DNA from: Planctomycetota bacterium
GTDB lineage: Bacteria > Planctomycetota > UBA1135
DNA: 64,000 nucleotides
Assembly (NCBI GenBank): GCA_021776795.1
Contig: JAJFFC010000012.1
Coordinates: 1 to 64,000, forward strand
Direction: 5' to 3'
The notes beneath the pieces are model-generated. The model was not told the origin of the DNA, did not search any database, and worked only from the letters and a program-made list of their open reading frames with translations. Both the position numbers and the translations under genes were made by a program. The first letter of the stretch is position 1; every line of letters begins with the position of its first letter. Of this stretch, positions 1-7,500 are shown one piece after another.

Positions 1-1
1 T

Positions 2-214
2 CTTCTGCCGAGTCCGGTTCTTTGGGCAACCCAGGGTCAGGCAGGGCTGCGAGGAGTTCTTGATGCAACAGGGAAAGCTGATATTCAATTCCGCATACCC
101 TTAGCGCCGAACTTGGTAGGTGAAAACCTTTACGCGGTGGCGTTGGTCGAAGACGCGAGTGGCCAGGACGGTATCCTGACTCGAAGTACAATTGCGATGA
201 TTAATTTAGAGTGA
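2..214 (+). CDS. C-terminal fragment of a secreted protein (start outside window)
   Basis: An open frame runs from the left edge to a TGA at 212-214 and encodes about 70 residues. The tail contains DATGKADIQF, IPLAPNLVGENLY and a GILT motif. It closely resembles the last about 70 residues of the two cupredoxins near 19.8 and 20.6 kb and the tail of the FG-GAP protein ending at 15351. I therefore read it as the end of another exported protein carrying the same C-terminal beta-rich domain. Nothing can be said about its N-terminal function. Confidence 0.7.
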   Translation, partial: LLPSPVLWATQGQAGLRGVLDATGKADIQFRIPLAPNLVGENLYAVALVEDASGQDGILTRSTIAMINLE

Positions 215-757
215 TTGTGATGAAGCATCTTCCACGCACTTTTCGGAGAAAGGGTGGCGGTAAGCAAGGAAGATTTTCCATTTTGAGGTCAACGAGTATG
301 GTCTGCCCTCAGAAATGAACCCGAGTACGCGTGTGGACCTCCTTAGTCCCGATTTGCGAACGAACGATTTAGTCGCTCAAGCCTCTCTCGCTCTGAGCAA
401 GCGCCTCTCGACGCACTTAGCGCTACGAGCTAGCACCAATGCGGGTGGTAAACCCTGCTCCCTTCGCCTGGTGGCAACCAGGTTTGACGGGCGGTGCTAT
501 GTCGCTTGAGGTGACGCCAGGCTGTGTTTCAAGCTCTGACGGCTGAAATCCCAATCCGGGATTCCACGGAAGACACTAGCAGGCCTGGTGAGGTGGGCAA
601 GCGGTGCAGGTGCGCATTGGATCAAACTGCAGATCGAGCTGCGCGATAGCTCGTGTTTGCTCCATTCAGCATGAGCCATGCCCAAGACATCAAGGGCTGG
701 CACCACTAAACTATTCACCTCAGCCGGGCCGCACCAAGGCCTTGCACGCAATCGGAT
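215..757. other. 543-bp intergenic stretch before tRNA-Arg
   Basis: No convincing gene is visible. A 64-codon frame at 315-509 lacks a clear ribosome binding site or family features, and the minus-strand frame at 497-835 is read through the tRNA. Nothing else is recognisable apart from the approach to the tRNA. Confidence 0.5.
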
Positions 758-834
758 GCGCCCGTAGCTCAGCAGGATAGAGCGGTCGGTTCCTAACCGG
801 CAAGTCGCAGGTTCGAATCCTGCCGGGCGCGCCA
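758..834 (+). tRNA. tRNA-Arg(CCT)
   Basis: A full cloverleaf can be drawn. The acceptor arms are GCGCCCG (758-764) and CGGGCGC (824-830). The D stem is GCTC/GAGC. The anticodon stem GTCGG/CCGGC encloses the loop TTCCTAA with anticodon CCT at 792-794. The T stem GCAGG/CCTGC encloses TTCGAAT. The discriminator base is G and CCA is encoded at 832-834. It decodes AGG. Its 3' end is duplicated at 4339-4361, so it appears to be the attachment site of the neighbouring island. Confidence 0.95.
811..833 (+). repeat. Left direct repeat of tRNA-borne island (attL-like)
   Basis: These 23 bases cover the T loop, T stem, acceptor strand and the first two bases of CCA. They match 4339-4361 at 22 of 23 positions (C versus T in the T stem). 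A tRNA 3' end repeated at a distance is the classical footprint of site-specific integration. Confidence 0.8.
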
Positions 835-903
835 CCTTCCTTTTGCAGCGAGCGTGTTCATGGGCATTCGCAGGAGGTGCGGTGGTTTCGGTAAGATGCC
901 AAC

Positions 904-1359
904 ATGCCGCAATCCATTTCCTATGCAGCTTCTTTTAAGTCGGAAGTTTCACGACTAGCAAGAAAGGAAGCGAAAGCTCTCGTTGGTCCAATCGCAATGG
1001 ACCTAATCAAAGCCAAGAAGGTCATCTCGGCTCAGAGAAAAGAACTCGCCGATCTCCAGCGAAGCCTGAAGGCTCTGACCAAGGTGGTTAAGAAGCAAGC
1101 CGCTTCTTCGGGGCAAGCTGGTGCCGAGGCAGTTGAGAGCAAATTGGGGGAGAAATGGCGCAAGGACACTGTGCGCAGCACGCGCCGGAAGTTGCAGATC
1201 ACCCAAACCGAAATGGCGACGTTGCTGGGGGTCTCCATCGGTTCGGTGACTGGGTGGGAAACTGGCCGAACAGAGCCGAGGGAGCGCTTGAAGCAAGCTG
1301 TATTCAAGCTCAGAAATCTGACTCCGGCGAAGGCTGTGGCTCAACTGGAGGCGAGCTAG
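904..1359 (+). CDS. Coiled-coil/HTH (XRE-type) DNA-binding protein
   Basis: The protein has 151 residues. Residues about 15-85 are charged and predicted helical, rich in K, E, A and L, and suggest a coiled coil. Residues about 95-140 look like an HTH_3/XRE domain: QITQTEMATLLGVS followed by GSVTGWETGRTEPR, the usual recognition helix and the WE.G...P turn. It is probably a transcriptional regulator. It is the first gene inside the tRNA-bounded island and reads toward the ATPase genes about 150 bp downstream, so it may control them. The target is unknown. The ATG at 904 is preceded by a weak purine stretch. Confidence 0.75.
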   Translation: MPQSISYAASFKSEVSRLARKEAKALVGPIAMDLIKAKKVISAQRKELADLQRSLKALTKVVKKQAASSGQAGAEAVESKLGEKWRKDTVRSTRRKLQITQTEMATLLGVSIGSVTGWETGRTEPRERLKQAVFKLRNLTPAKAVAQLEAS

Positions 1360-1512
1360 TGAACGTTTCGACTGGCGGCAGAACGCTTGGCGCGGTCTGC
1401 TTTATCTTCGGATTGAGATTGTCATGTAATCGAGTTCTCACTCTCGCTAGGCGGATCTGCGGGCGCTCATTAGTGATCACGAACTCGAGATGAACTAGGG
1501 GGTGGTCAAACG

Positions 1513-1710
1513 ATGACGGAGCCAACAGAAAATGATGGTGTAGTGTGCAACCAAACGAAGCTTCGCGAGAAGCTCAAGGCGGACACGCTCGCGAAGCGCT
1601 TGGCGGACGCCTATGACGCGACTCACACTACCGAGGTAAATCAAGATGCGCTAAGGAAGGTTGTTGAGGCCGAACTCAACAAGGTGAGAAAGGGTATTGA
1701 AGAAAACTAG
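1513..1710 (+). CDS. Small helical protein upstream of split ATPase
   Basis: The protein has 65 residues, is acidic at the N-terminus and alternates charged and hydrophobic residues consistent with two or three helices (KLREKLKADTLAKRLADAY, then ALRKVVEAELNKVRKGI). I recognise no family. A purine-rich stretch (AGGGGGTGG) lies upstream of the ATG. Its last 14 bases overlap the TTG start of the ATPase gene, so the two are probably translationally coupled. It could be a partner, inhibitor or antitoxin of the ATPase; that role is inference from position only. Confidence 0.6.
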   Translation: MTEPTENDGVVCNQTKLREKLKADTLAKRLADAYDATHTTEVNQDALRKVVEAELNKVRKGIEEN

Positions 1711-3424
1711 AATCAAGTCGGTTGACGTCCGTGGCTTTCGAGCCTTCGGATTGTCTCCGCAGTCGCTCGCGTTCTCATCGGACATAGCCGTTGTTTGGGG
1801 GCCCAACAGTCAAGGGAAAACGAGTCTGGCCGAGGCGTTCGAGTTCCTTTTTACTGGGAGCATCGTCCGCCGAGATCTCCTCGCAAGCGCGAAGGACGAG
1901 TTTGCCGGGACACTCAGGAACGTGCACCTGCAAGACGAAGACGAGGTGTTCGTCGAAATCGAACTTGAGCACGACGGCAAGCCCCACACCGTTCGAAGAA
2001 CGCTTCTGAGTGACTACGCGAAGAAAGGGGACTGCGAGACAAAGCTCGAGGTCGATGGCCAATCGGCAGAGGAGAACGCGTTCCAAGGAATCGGGGTCAA
2101 ACTCTCTCAACCGCCACTCGCTGCACCCGTGCTCATGCAGCACACGCTGCCCTACGTGTTCTCTGCGGGACCCAAAGATCGATCCGCGTACTTCAAGGCA
2201 CTCCTAGATGTTGAGGACTTGGATCGCTTCCTTGAACTGGTTGAGTCGCACGGAGTCGAGCTCGAGGAACCCTCGGAGCTTGTGCTGCGTGACCTCAGGT
2301 CGTGTTCAGCGCGGGAGGCGATGTGTGAACCACTTGCACCCTTGCTTCGTGAGAAGGATCGATCCTTGGACGTTGAGCAAGCTCTCTCTGCTGCCGCTGC
2401 GGGGCTTCTCAAGGAAGCTGGGGTTGAATTGCCGGACGGCGCGCAGGCCCTGTTTAGTGCGGTTGAGAAGGCCCTCCATTCCCGCCAGACCGATACATTC
2501 CCGCTTGCTGACCTTGGCATGCGAGACCTAGATTCGTGGGCCTTTAACAGCGCTGGGCTCGGCGCGGCGACGGACGATCTCGAGGAGCAACGGACGAAGG
2601 TTGATGCGGAGATCGAGCGCCTCATTCCATTATTTGAGGCTGCCCTGAGAGTGGAGGCTATTGGAAAGGCAACTGAGCCGCAGCATTGTCCCCTTTGCGA
2701 AGACGGAACGTTGAGCATCGAACGCATCTCTGCGATTCGCGCCAAGCTTCAAGGGACGAAGGAATTTCAACGGGCCGAGGCATCCGCTCATTCAGCTCTC
2801 ACGGGCCTTTCCGACACACTCAAAGGTGCGCGCGACGGGGTCGAGCGCGCGCTTCCGCTGTTCATGCGTTCCTCCAGTATGCAGAGGAAAGAGCGAGGTT
2901 TCCATGTCGACCGCGCTCGTCGACTCGCCGGGGTTGACGGGCATGAGTCGGTCTCCCAATGGCTTGCGGCCACGCGCACACTTCTCCGGGTTTGGCGTGC
3001 GTTGCGTTTGCAGGTTGCCGAGGTGACAGGGTCAATCTCAGAGTTGAGTTCGAAGCTCTCATCTCTCGACAACGCGGTGTACGAGACGCTTTGGGAGGCG
3101 GTGGGCCGGATTGTTGAACTCCGCGCTGAGCTCGACGAAGCCACCGCTTCTTACAGGGGAGCAGAGGATGCGCTTCTCGCCGTTCTTCCTTCGGCTGTAG
3201 CTAAGGAGAGCAAGACGGAGGGGTGGCAGGAATTGATCGACCTATGGGCGAAGCACGACGACCTCAGCTCAGCACTCAATGAGTGGGAAGCGCGCTGTCG
3301 CGTGCAACGCGAACTCGAACGTGCCGTGAAAGCTCTCAAGAAGGGTATGGGGGAAGTGCTGGATGAGAAGATCTCTGCGATAAGCGGCGACGTCGCGGTG
3401 GTGGAATTTGCTTCGCCCCGGTGA
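1697..3424 (+). CDS. Rad50/RloC-like AAA ATPase, N-terminal part (split gene)
   Basis: This frame of 575 residues starts at TTG 1697. Residues 35-42 form a Walker A loop (GPNSQGKT) after a beta strand, as in RecF/SMC/Rad50 N-termini. A long helical, charged middle follows, with CPLC near residue 330, resembling the zinc-hook CxxC of Rad50, SbcC and RloC. The frame stops at 3424 before any ABC signature or Walker B. Both of these occur in the overlapping frame starting at 3408, so this is half of one ATPase. Removing one C from the CCCC run at 3416-3419 would join the frames. Family members act as DNA-end or damage sensors; RloC adds an anticodon nuclease. The island context suggests phage defence. 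The gene may be broken, phase-variable or mis-sequenced. Confidence 0.75.
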   Translation: MKKTRIKSVDVRGFRAFGLSPQSLAFSSDIAVVWGPNSQGKTSLAEAFEFLFTGSIVRRDLLASAKDEFAGTLRNVHLQDEDEVFVEIELEHDGKPHTVRRTLLSDYAKKGDCETKLEVDGQSAEENAFQGIGVKLSQPPLAAPVLMQHTLPYVFSAGPKDRSAYFKALLDVEDLDRFLELVESHGVELEEPSELVLRDLRSCSAREAMCEPLAPLLREKDRSLDVEQALSAAAAGLLKEAGVELPDGAQALFSAVEKALHSRQTDTFPLADLGMRDLDSWAFNSAGLGAATDDLEEQRTKVDAEIERLIPLFEAALRVEAIGKATEPQHCPLCEDGTLSIERISAIRAKLQGTKEFQRAEASAHSALTGLSDTLKGARDGVERALPLFMRSSSMQRKERGFHVDRARRLAGVDGHESVSQWLAATRTLLRVWRALRLQVAEVTGSISELSSKLSSLDNAVYETLWEAVGRIVELRAELDEATASYRGAEDALLAVLPSAVAKESKTEGWQELIDLWAKHDDLSSALNEWEARCRVQRELERAVKALKKGMGEVLDEKISAISGDVAVVEFASPR

Positions 3425-4214
3425 GCCCACGTTCTTTTCGGGGGTAAAGCGACGGACGAAGGCTGCACGGACCATCGACTTCAAGGCTTCGATCTCAGCG
3501 CACGTTGACCGAAGTAATGCAGAGACTCGTGACGCCGTAGCTGTGCTCAGCTACTCCCAACTCCAGTGTCTCGGGCTTTCACTTTTTCTGGCGCGCGCCG
3601 TCCGTGAAGAAACGGGCTTCATCGTTCTCGATGACCCAGTTCTCGCTGGGGACGATGACCACCGCCCAACGTTCGTGAACCAAGTGGTTCCTGAGCTAGA
3701 GAAGCGTGGAGTGCAGGTGATCGTGATGACGCAAGACCAGCTCATGAGGAGCAACATGCTGGACATCCATGCGCATCTGAAAATCGACTGCTTCCATCTG
3801 TCGCACGAGCCGGGATCAGGGACCGCCGTGGACAAGACAAGCGACGACCTTGAGGCAATGCTCGCGCGTGCGAGACCGTATGTCGGTAATCCCAATATTG
3901 AAATGAGAAAGAGTGCCGCGCGACTCCTCCGTGATGCAGCGGAGCGATTGTGCAAAGAGATCCTTGTTCACGGTCGACGCTCCAAAGGGGAAGCGGATGC
4001 GACGATCTCGGACTACGTCAATGCGAAGGGGACGCTTGGAAAATTGGTTCCGTTGGTGCAGCCGCTACTGACGAAGCCCGATGAGCCTGGGAAGCTCGTG
4101 TACATCCGCAAGACACTGAACCCGGGCGGGCACGATTCACCGGTCTACCCGAGCGGGCAAGAGACGAAGGCGGTGTTCGACCACTTGAACACACTGAAGA
4201 AGGCTTACAGGTAA
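3408..4214 (+). CDS. Rad50/RloC-like ATPase, C-terminal part with HEPN-like tail
   Basis: A frame of 268 codons opens at TTG 3408, 17 bases before the stop of the upstream half and shifted by one base. It supplies what that half lacks: an ABC signature-like LSYSQLQ (residues 47-53), Walker B FIVLDDP (71-77), and a switch region QVIVMTQDQ. Residues about 135-265 are helical with RLLRDAAERL and end in IRKTLNPGGHD. The latter resembles the IR..GN..aH motif of HEPN/DUF4145-like RNase folds, and RloC and PrrC carry nuclease domains in this position. The HEPN reading is tentative. Either a separately translated subunit or a frameshifted single gene is possible. Confidence 0.7.
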   Translation: MLRPGEPTFFSGVKRRTKAARTIDFKASISAHVDRSNAETRDAVAVLSYSQLQCLGLSLFLARAVREETGFIVLDDPVLAGDDDHRPTFVNQVVPELEKRGVQVIVMTQDQLMRSNMLDIHAHLKIDCFHLSHEPGSGTAVDKTSDDLEAMLARARPYVGNPNIEMRKSAARLLRDAAERLCKEILVHGRRSKGEADATISDYVNAKGTLGKLVPLVQPLLTKPDEPGKLVYIRKTLNPGGHDSPVYPSGQETKAVFDHLNTLKKAYR

Positions 4215-4306
4215 CGCGCAGCCTCCGAGGCGCGATTGGCGTTGGTGATGATGTTGCCCCAACACCCGGGTACGCTGGGATGGCGATATCTCGGCCTTAC
4301 CGGATT

Positions 4307-4361
4307 GAGGGACCGGATTGCTAACCGACAGGCCGCCTGTTCGAATCTTGCCGGGCGCGCC
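4307..4361 (+). pseudogene. Degenerate tRNA-Arg 3' half (attR-like remnant)
   Basis: The last 23 bases (4339-4361) match tRNA-Arg 811-833 with one difference. Upstream, 4307-4338 still resembles the anticodon arm (CCGG, a CTAACCG run) but with an extra base and a broken T stem (CGCCTG). No 5' acceptor or D arm is present. It is not expected to give a functional tRNA and marks the right end of island A. Confidence 0.75.
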
Positions 4362-4532
4362 GTCGAACCCACGACCCGAGGGAGCCTTCCATCAGGGTAT
4401 CAGGCCTGCGTTTCGCTCGTAGATCCAGACCAACGGTCCGCCGACTGCAATAAGTGCCCGAACCCCAATAGGCCATCGATTTGGACATGTATTCGATCCG
4501 ATTCAGGCCAGTGTCTTGGGGAACAGACAAGT

Positions 4533-4556
4533 GTATCGCGTAGCGCTACACGATAC
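4533..4556. promoter_or_regulatory. Inverted-repeat operator, probably bound by the downstream HTH protein
   Basis: GTATCGCGTAGC is directly followed by GCTACACGATAC; the 12-base arms are complementary at 11 of 12 positions with no spacer. It ends 26 bases before the ATG at 4583 and just upstream of a -10-like TATACT (4559-4564), where bound protein would block RNA polymerase. HigA-family antitoxins bind such repeats in their own promoters, and the next gene begins with a HigA-like HTH. Autoregulation is therefore likely. Confidence 0.65.
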
Positions 4557-4582
4557 GGTATACTGGCGGGTTCAGGTTAGCC

Positions 4583-7500
4583 ATGAAGAAAAAGACCGGC
4601 CCAGACCCCCTTCATCCCGGCCCGTACATCCGGGCCAATGTTCTACCAGACGGCGTGAACGTGACTGAGGCAGCGGCACAGTTGGATGTTGGCAGGCCGG
4701 CGCTCTCAAACCTATTGAACGGCAAAGCCGCCCTGTCGCCGGACATGGCCGCCCGTATTGAGCGCGCCTTCGGCGCACGAGCGCGGGATCTCCTGGACAT
4801 GCAGGCGGCCTTCGATGCTCGCGTCGCCAAGGACAAAGGGGCGACAACCGCAGTGAAGCCGTATGTTCCGCCGTTCTTGCAATTCAAATCCGGGGACATC
4901 GGCGTTTGGGCGAACTCAATAAGCTCGCGGAGTCGCTTTGCAGTGCTCTTGAGGACCTTGATTAATTCGACGGGGCAACAGCTGGAGAGGGTCGAATTTC
5001 CTGGGAACGACAACGCCGAGCGACCTGGATGGGATGGACTTGTCGAGGCTAGAGAAGCAACGCCGTGGATTCCGCCGGGCAAGTCCGGCTGGGAGTTCGG
5101 CGTCAAAAAAGACCCGAAGCGGAAGGCCGACGGCGACTACACGAAAAGCGTAGCTCAAACTCCGGAAGAGGAACGCGCTGAGATCACCTTTGTATTCGTC
5201 ACGCCGCGAAACTGGCCGGGTAAAACCGAGTGGGAAAAACAGCGCCGAACTGACGGCCACTGGAAAGAGGTGCGGGTCTTCGACGCCAGCGATCTTGAAG
5301 CGTGGTTGGAGCAGTCAATCCCCGCGCAAGCGTGGTTGGCAAATGAGCGTGGCATCCCCTCGGATGGGGTATTGTCGCTGGATGCCTGTTGGCGGGAATG
5401 GGCGGCGGATTGTGAACCGGCGCCAGTAACCACTTTGTTCGATCCTGCTGTCGCGAGCGCGAGACTGACAGTGAAGTCTCGGTTCTCCAAGGACAGCTCG
5501 GAGCCGATCGTGATTTCTGCAGATTCAACAATGGAGGCGATGGCGTTTCTCCATTGTCTCTTTTCGCCGGATAATCCCGACATTTCGGTTTTTAGGGATC
5601 GAATCGCCGTCTTCACGGTACCTGGCGCACTTTCGCGCTTGGCTTCAGCGTCTTCCAATTTCATAGCCGTCGCTGCCTGCCGGGAGGTCGAAAGAGAGTT
5701 GGCCCAGCACAAGAGTGCGTTGCGTTCCGTCATTATCTATCCGCGCAACGCTACCAATGCGGATCCCGACATCGTACTGGAGCCGCTGAATCACGAGTCC
5801 TTTGACAAGGCGCTGCAGGAGATGGGGTGCAGCCGCGACGATATTCAGCGCTATGCTCATGAATCGGGGCACTCGCCTACGGTGTTGCGACGCAGGCTCT
5901 CGAAACTTGACGCTATCCGAACGCCTCCATGGGCGGCGGATAAGGCCGTTGCCAAGAGTCTCATTCCTTTCCTATTCGCGGGATCATGGAAGGCAAACAA
6001 CCAGGCTGATCAGACCATATTAGAGCTACTGGCTGACAACCAGTCGTTCAGCAAGCTCGAAAGCGATCTTGCCTCCCTTGCCCAACTTGATGATTCGCCC
6101 GTCTGGTCCGTGGGTGCGTTTCGTGGTCTCGTTTCGAAGATCGACGTTCTCTTCGCTGTCAACAAGGACATCATTGGCGACGAAATCAAGCGCTTCTTGA
6201 ATGTGGCCAAATTGGTTCTCTCCGAAGATGACCCCTCTTTGGAATTGCCCGAAGACGAGCGCTGGGCGGCCGGTATTCACGGCAAGGTCCGTGAGATTTC
6301 TGCAGCGCTGCGGGACGGTATTTCGGAGACGCTCGTTCTGGTCTCGACTCACGGCACTTCCTTGTTCCGCGAACGGCTCGGCATAGATCCTGAAGTCGAG
6401 GTCGGCCGCGTGATCCAGTCATTGCTCACGCCACTAACCAGCCGCGCTCTTGAAGCGCACTCGGGTGATTTGCCAATGTACGCCGAGGCTGCGCCTGACG
6501 TTTTTCTGACAATGCTGGAAGAAGATCTGAACTCAGGCGATCCCCAATCTCTTGGGCTAATGCGTCCCGCAGGCACCGGGATATTCGGGCGCTGTCCGCG
6601 AACCGGGCTCCTCTGGGCACTCGAAAATCTCGCGTGGTCGCCTGATTACCTGGCTCGGACCGTTCTCGTTCTGGGACGTCTCGCGCAACCCGTCATCAAT
6701 GACAACTGGGCCAATAAGCCAAGCAAGAGCCTGAGTGCGATTTTTCGTTGCTGGATGCCCCAGACAGCCGCGTCACTTGAGAAGCGGGTTGCCACCCTTG
6801 AACTACTGGCAGAAAAACTGCCGAAGGTTGCCTGGCGAATCTGCATGGAGCAGTTTGATGGTAGCCAGAGAATTGGAGACTACAGCCATAAGCCCCGCTG
6901 GCGAACAGACGGGCACGGTTTCGGCGAGCCTCTCCCGACCCGCAATCTAGTCTACGTATTCGCGCGTCATGCTTTGGATATGGCGCTTGCGTGGGAGTCG
7001 CACGACCGTGAGATGCTCGGTGATCTTGTTGCATGCGCGAACGATCTTGAAGCGGAGGATAGGGACGCGATTTGGAGCCTAATCGAAGTGTGGAGCAAGA
7101 GCGCGTCCGATGAGGACAAAGGCTGGATACGCGAGAAAATCCGTGTCAGCGCGTTCACGCGGCGTGCCATCAAACGCGGCGAGAAGCGGGGCAGGGATGA
7201 CGAAACACTCAAACGTGCTCGCCAAGTCTATAATTCTCTCCTGCCCTCAGATGTCAATTTCAAACACGAGTGGTTGTTTCGGAATCATTGGGTGGAGGAA
7301 TCGGCGGACGAGCTGGAAGATGAGGATCTTGACCATCGAGAGCGAGAGAAACGCATCACCGCACTTCGTACGGACGCTCTGAAGGAGATATTTGAGGCCC
7401 AGGGATTGGATGGAATTCTACGTGTCGCAGAAATGGGGGAGGCTTCGGGCGTGATTGGCTGGCTGCTTCCCAAAATTCTGGAGAAGCCGACCAAGATAGC

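Larger units (their letters stand above)
834..4361. mobile_element. Putative genomic island A integrated at tRNA-Arg
   Basis: The segment is bounded by the tRNA 3' end and its near-perfect copy at 4339-4361. It carries an HTH protein, a small helical protein and a split Rad50/RloC-like ATPase, which is typical defence cargo. No integrase, transposase or excisionase is visible inside it, so it is either a decayed island, a cargo-only element mobilised in trans, or half of a larger element. The boundaries are seen directly; mobility is inferred. Confidence 0.6.

Noticed and set aside
315-509. 64-codon plus-strand frame
   Set aside because: No ribosome binding site, domain or neighbour supports it; treated as non-coding.
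497-835. 112-codon minus-strand frame across the tRNA
   Set aside because: It reads through the whole tRNA-Arg and has tRNA-derived composition; no family or start signal supports it.
4583-4780. HigBA toxin-antitoxin pair
   Set aside because: The HTH is HigA-like but is fused to a 1300-residue protein and no HigB/RelE-type toxin gene lies next to it.
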